A stretch of DNA of 9,093 bases from assembly GCA_946887105.1 (NCBI GenBank), contig CAMPKJ010000200.1, positions 1 through 9,093 on the forward strand. Direction: 5' to 3'. Numbering within the stretch: position 1 is the first letter of the stretch; each line of letters begins with the position of its first letter. Position numbers and translations under genes: made by a program. This document shows positions 6,091 to 9,093 of the stretch, piece by piece. The notes under the pieces were generated by a model. The model did no database searches. It was not told the DNA's origin and saw nothing but the letters and a program-made list of their open reading frames with translations. Source of the DNA: an uncultured Acidobacteriota bacterium (GTDB taxonomy: Bacteria; Acidobacteriota; Thermoanaerobaculia; Gp7-AA8).

Positions 6091-6602
6091 CTTTGAGACT
6101 TTGCGACTTTGAGACTTCGCGCTACCGCTCCCGGTTATCCCGCTCGCGAATCGCGGCGCCGCGCAATTCCAGCAGGCGGAACTCGATCTGGTGCCGGTCT
6201 TCGTCGATCGACTCGACGCGGATCTTCACCGGATCGCCGAGGCGGAGCTCGCGGTTGGTCGACTCGCCGCGCATGGCGTGCTCGCGATCGTGGAAGCGCC
6301 AGAAATCGCCGCCGATGGTCGCCACCGGCACCATCCCCTGCACGAAGATCTCGTCGAGCTCCACGAACAGGCCGAACGGCGCGACGCCGGTGACGATGCC
6401 GCTGTATTCGTTGCCGACCTTGTCGCGCATGAAGATCACTTTCTTCCACTCCAGCACTTCGCGCGAGGCCTCCTCGGCGCGGCGTTCCCGCTCGCTCGAC
6501 TGCAGCGCGTACGTGGGATGCGCGTGCTCGATCTGCTGCCGGCGATCGCCGTACAGCGGGCCGTCGGTGATCAGCTCGAGCAGCCGCCGGTGCACGATCA
6601 GA
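6089..6602. repeat. Tandem duplication, copy B (514-bp period)
   Basis: This is the second unit of the duplication. It contains the genuine 3' end of rnr plus 33 bp downstream of the stop, including one octamer triplet (6093-6116). Here that triplet lacks its pairing partner, because the opposite hairpin arm exists only once, beyond copy A. Confidence 0.95.
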
Positions 6603-8332
6603 TCGGGGTAGCGGCGGATCGGTGAGGTGAAGTGGCTGTAGTGCTCGAACGCGAGCGCGAAATGTCCATCATTCTCTTCGGAGTAGAACGCGCGCTTCAT
6701 TGAGCGCAGCACGAGATTGGTGAGGAAGCGCTCTTCGGCACGGCCGGACGCTTCCTTCAGCACGCGCTGCAGCTCGCCGGGGCGGATCTCCTCGACGTTG
6801 CCGCGCAGCTTGAGCTTGAACTCCTTGAGGATCTCTTTGAGGTCCTCGAGCTTCTGCGCATCCGGCGGATGGTGCACGCGATAGATGCCGGGCTGATTGG
6901 CCAGCACGAGCTCGCGCGCGACGGTCTCGTTCGCGGCGAGCATGAACTCTTCGATCAGCCGATGGGCGACGTTGCGCTCCGTCCCGCGGATGGTCTCGAT
7001 GTCGCCGGCCGGATCGAGGATGACCTCCGCCTCGGGAAGATCGAAGTCGATCGAGCCGCGCTGCTCGCGTTTGTTGCGCAGGATCTCGTAGAGCGCGTGC
7101 ATGCGCTCGAAGTCCGCGATCAGGTAGCCGTAGCGCTGTTCGTGCTCCGGCGTCCTGGCGGTGAGGATCGCGTTCACCTCGGTGTACGTCATCCGCTCGC
7201 GCGTGCGGATCACCGACTTGTAGATCTTGTGAGTGATGAAGCGGCCCCGGGCATCGATCTCCATCTCGCACGAGAACGTGAGCCGCTCGACTTTGGGATT
7301 CAGCGAGCAGATGCCGTTCGAGAGCCGCTCCGGCAACATGGCGATGGCGCGCCCCGGAAAGTAGACCGACGTCCCGCGCTCGAATGCCTCGGCATCGAGC
7401 GCGCTCCCCTCGGTCACGTAATGCGCGACGTCCGCAATGTGCACGCCGAGGAGATAGTTCCCGTTCGGCAGCGCCTGCACTTCCACGGCGTCGTCGAAGT
7501 CCTTCGCCGTTTCGCCGTCGATGGTGACGATGTTGCGGTCGCGCAGATCGACGCGTTGCGCGATCGTCTCCGGCGGCACTTCCACCGGGATGGACTCCGC
7601 CTGGCGCAGCACGTCCTCCGGAAACTCGTGCGGGATGTGATGCTTGCGGAGCACCACTTCGATGTCGACGCCGGGATCGCCGATGAAGCCGAGCACTTCC
7701 ACGACCCGGCCGTGTGCGAAATGCGTGGAGCGGTCGGGATAGCGGTCGATCTCGACGTTGACCATCTCGCCGTCGCGCGCCTCGAGCGTGACCTCGGGAT
7801 CGATGAGGATGTCGTTGTCGATGCGGATGTCGAACGGCACGACGTACGGACGTTCGTCATCGTGAAAACGGCCCACGACGGTGCGGTGCGCGCGGCGGAG
7901 GATGCGCATCACTTCGCCGTCGATGTACTCCTTCTCGCGAATCCTGCGGCGCTTGGCGTTGTGCTTGTCGACGCGCACGACCACGACGTCGCCGTTCATC
8001 GCGCCCTTCATGTTGCGGCGGTCGATGTAGATGTCCGGTTCTCCGGGCCCGCCGAGCACGTTGCCGTGTCCGTCGTTGAATACTTTGATCGCGCCGGCGT
8101 GATAGGGCGTGAACTCGAGCAGCGAATAGCGCTTGCCGCGGACGGCGATGATCGCCCCTTCCTGCTCCAGCTCTTCGACGGCGCGCTCGACCTGCTCGCG
8201 CTGCGCGTCGGCATCGTCGAGCCGTTCGTGGATTTCCTTGATGCCGAGGAGCCGGTTGCCGCGGATGCGCAGCAGCTCGATGATCGCCTGATGCAGCTCG
8301 GGACGTTGCGGAAGTGCGAGAGAGCGTGCCAA
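6122..8332 (-). CDS. rnr: Ribonuclease R (RNase II/RNB-family 3'-5' exoribonuclease)
   Basis: This 736-residue enzyme degrades structured RNA processively from the 3' end in mRNA, rRNA and tmRNA-linked turnover. Domain order is the standard one: an N-terminal winged-helix region (about 10-75); two cold-shock OB folds (about 75-245); the RNB catalytic domain (about 258-590) with metal ligands D272, D278, D280 and D281 in the motif around DGETAKDFDDA; the conserved HFTSPIRRYPDLIVHR segment (567-582) that holds the active-site arginine; and an S1 domain (about 638-722). Length is normal, though the lysine-rich C-terminal tail of the E. coli enzyme is nearly absent. The start is TTG at 8332, supported by GGGAGGT (8340-8346) 7 nt upstream and by N-terminal fit. 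The gene begins 20 bp after the Fis-type gene, implying an operon. Its last 160 codons are duplicated immediately downstream. Confidence 0.96.
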   Translation of the reverse strand: MARSLALPQRPELHQAIIELLRIRGNRLLGIKEIHERLDDADAQREQVERAVEELEQEGAIIAVRGKRYSLLEFTPYHAGAIKVFNDGHGNVLGGPGEPDIYIDRRNMKGAMNGDVVVVRVDKHNAKRRRIREKEYIDGEVMRILRRAHRTVVGRFHDDERPYVVPFDIRIDNDILIDPEVTLEARDGEMVNVEIDRYPDRSTHFAHGRVVEVLGFIGDPGVDIEVVLRKHHIPHEFPEDVLRQAESIPVEVPPETIAQRVDLRDRNIVTIDGETAKDFDDAVEVQALPNGNYLLGVHIADVAHYVTEGSALDAEAFERGTSVYFPGRAIAMLPERLSNGICSLNPKVERLTFSCEMEIDARGRFITHKIYKSVIRTRERMTYTEVNAILTARTPEHEQRYGYLIADFERMHALYEILRNKREQRGSIDFDLPEAEVILDPAGDIETIRGTERNVAHRLIEEFMLAANETVARELVLANQPGIYRVHHPPDAQKLEDLKEILKEFKLKLRGNVEEIRPGELQRVLKEASGRAEERFLTNLVLRSMKRAFYSEENDGHFALAFEHYSHFTSPIRRYPDLIVHRRLLELITDGPLYGDRRQQIEHAHPTYALQSSERERRAEEASREVLEWKKVIFMRDKVGNEYSGIVTGVAPFGLFVELDEIFVQGMVPVATIGGDFWRFHDREHAMRGESTNRELRLGDPVKIRVESIDEDRHQIEFRLLELRGAAIRERDNRER

Positions 8333-8339
8333 CGCCGCT

Positions 8340-8346
8340 ACCTCCC
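8340..8346 (-). promoter_or_regulatory. Shine-Dalgarno site deciding the rnr TTG start
   Basis: On the minus strand GGGAGGT stands 7 nt before TTG (8332-8330). It is the strongest correctly spaced ribosome site for any gene in the window, and it singles out this rare start codon. It lies in the 20-bp gap after the Fis-type gene's stop. Confidence 0.7.
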
Positions 8347-8352
8347 GTCCGG

Positions 8353-8664
8353 TCAGCGAGTGGTGCGGGAGCTCTTGCTCGGACGAGTGGCCGGAGCGGA
8401 GACCCGCTTGTGGGAGATGCGGCGGCGGACCGGACGGACCGACTCCGCGAAGCCGTTCAGCATGGTCTGCGTGCGCAGTTTGTTGTGCAGCGTGTTGCGG
8501 TGCACGCCGAGCTTGCGGGACGCCTGGGTGACGTTCCCCTTGCTCGCCGTCATGGCTGCCACGATGTACTTCCCTTCGAACGCTTCGACCGCCTGTGCGA
8601 GTGTGATTCCGTTGCCGATCAGTTCGCGAATGATGGCGTTCAAGCGATCGTCGATGCTTAGCAT
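8353..8664 (-). CDS. Fis-type helix-turn-helix DNA-binding protein
   Basis: This 103-residue protein has a Fis-family (HTH_8) DNA-binding segment at about 29-66. It includes FEGKYIVAAMTASKGNVTQA and SRKLGVHRNTLHNKL, the pattern found in Fis and at the C-terminus of NtrC-type activators. Residues 1-28 are a short helical region that may dimerise. The tail (about 67-103) is rich in Arg, Ser and Lys and probably disordered and nucleic-acid binding. There is no AAA+ or receiver domain, so it acts alone rather than as an NtrC activator. I prefer the ATG at 8664, preceded by GAGGT (8675-8679, 10-nt spacing). A TTG at 8718 would add 18 residues, overlap the upstream gene and has no ribosome site. 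It sits 20 bp upstream of rnr and may regulate it or simply be co-transcribed. Its exact role is unknown; it need not be the orthologue of enterobacterial Fis. Confidence 0.85.
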   Translation of the reverse strand: MLSIDDRLNAIIRELIGNGITLAQAVEAFEGKYIVAAMTASKGNVTQASRKLGVHRNTLHNKLRTQTMLNGFAESVRPVRRRISHKRVSAPATRPSKSSRTTR

Positions 8665-8710
8665 GTCTATGTTGACCTCAGAGATGATCTTGGCGGAAGC
8701 GTGGATTCTA

Positions 8711-9093
8711 CTACTCAAGATTCGACGGGCCGGAAGAAAAATTTTTCACTCTTCGATGTGTTCTTCGCCGCTTGACAAACGCGGAAATTTGCATCGTGGA
8801 GAGCGTCAGGACGGTCATCGCCGCGCCGAGATACAACGACGGAGGATGATACGTCCAGACGATCTCGTGACGCCCCTTCGCAACATTCACGCCGCGAAAG
8901 ACTCCGTCGATCACCAACGCTGACGCCGGCTCGCCGTCGACCGTCACCCGCCACCCCCGCGCGGCCTGCTGCCGGAGCACCACGATGCCGTCGTCCGGCG
9001 CGTTGATGGTCACGCGTGCGGACCTGGTGTCGAGTTGCCACTCCCCTCTTCGAATGGACACGGAACCAGGCGCGAAGTGGGCCGCCATCGGAT
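8711..9093 (-). CDS. C-terminal end of a YfhO-like membrane protein (5' end outside window)
   Basis: The last 126 codons are visible, in frame to the window edge. The segment reads as an extracytoplasmic beta domain with ARGWRVTVDGEPA, then RGVNVAKGRHEIVWTYHPPS. One hydrophobic helix follows (roughly SLYLGAAMTVLTLSTMQISA), then a basic KRRRTHRR end facing the cytoplasm. The order 'GW.V.VDG', 'V..G.H.I...Y.P' and final transmembrane helix is the usual C-terminus of YfhO-family polytopic proteins. Those are related to glycosyltransferase-type membrane proteins and are often linked to cell-envelope sugar modification. The N-terminal transmembrane bundle cannot be seen, so the assignment rests on this tail only. 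The TAG stop (8711-8713) is 46 bp before the preferred start of the Fis-type gene. An in-frame ATG at 9088 is internal, not a credible start. Confidence 0.6.
   Translation of the reverse strand, partial: PMAAHFAPGSVSIRRGEWQLDTRSARVTINAPDDGIVVLRQQAARGWRVTVDGEPASALVIDGVFRGVNVAKGRHEIVWTYHPPSLYLGAAMTVLTLSTMQISAFVKRRRTHRRVKNFSSGPSNLE

Noticed and set aside
5575..6604. Insertion sequence or attachment site explaining the duplication
   Set aside because: No transposase or integrase is present and no terminal inverted repeats bound the unit. The repeat is simply coding sequence plus flank with 2-bp identity at the breakpoints.
8737..8749. AAAAATTTTT stretch as a promoter or terminator element
   Set aside because: It lies inside the coding end of the YfhO-like gene, encodes its Lys-Asn-Phe residues and has no associated stem.
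6869..8923. 684-codon plus-strand open frame opposite rnr
   Set aside because: It is antisense to a clear RNase R gene and rich in His, Asp, Val, Arg and Ala, as expected for the mirror of GC-biased codons. It runs across the Fis-type gene and shows no domain.

Overview
The window is a GC-rich, gene-dense bacterial chromosome segment with no insertion sequence, CRISPR array, tRNA or rRNA that I can see. The gene mix fits an uncultured soil-type bacterium, perhaps Acidobacteriota. It comprises RNase R behind a Fis-type mini-regulator, a REC-PP2C phosphatase, a BchI-like AAA+ ATPase and a YfhO-like membrane protein. That lineage is an impression from gene content, not a measurement.

Layout, left to right. 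(1) Positions 1-1709, minus strand: peptidyl-tRNA hydrolase (pth), followed by an AAA+ ATPase of the magnesium-chelatase-like group that runs off the left edge. The two overlap as ATGA. (2) Positions 1710-1789: an 80-bp divergent spacer. (3) Positions 1790-3957, plus strand: a response regulator fused to a PP2C/SpoIIE phosphatase, then 20 bp later a small exported cysteine-containing protein of unknown function. (4) Positions 3958-5467, minus strand: a coiled-coil/TPR protein followed one base later by a 139-residue unknown protein. The unknown protein's stop codon abuts the stop of the plus-strand pair. (5) Positions 5468-6121: a non-genic stretch and duplication. It holds an array of 8-bp repeats, a long hairpin and a pseudogene copy of the last 160 codons of rnr. 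(6) Positions 6122-9093, minus strand: the C-terminal end of a YfhO-like membrane protein, a Fis-type DNA-binding protein and full-length RNase R (rnr).

The most unusual structure is a tandem duplication with a 514-bp period and no difference visible by eye (5575-6088 and 6089-6602). It copies the 3' end of rnr plus 33 bp of flanking DNA. The two-base identity TC lies at both breakpoints, and the left breakpoint lies at the apex of the hairpin formed by the 8-bp repeats. The new junction also places an AAAGGA motif 7 nt ahead of an in-frame GTG, so a free 157-residue S1-domain protein could in principle be made. Recent duplication and assembly artefact both remain possible.

Functionally the window joins RNA and translation housekeeping (Pth, RNase R) with signalling (the REC-PP2C protein) and several uncharacterised proteins. 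I see no convincing new multi-gene defence or biosynthetic system. The best candidates for new biology are the duplicated rnr tail with its octamer hairpin, the TPR plus 139-residue pair, and the phosphatase plus exported-protein pair.
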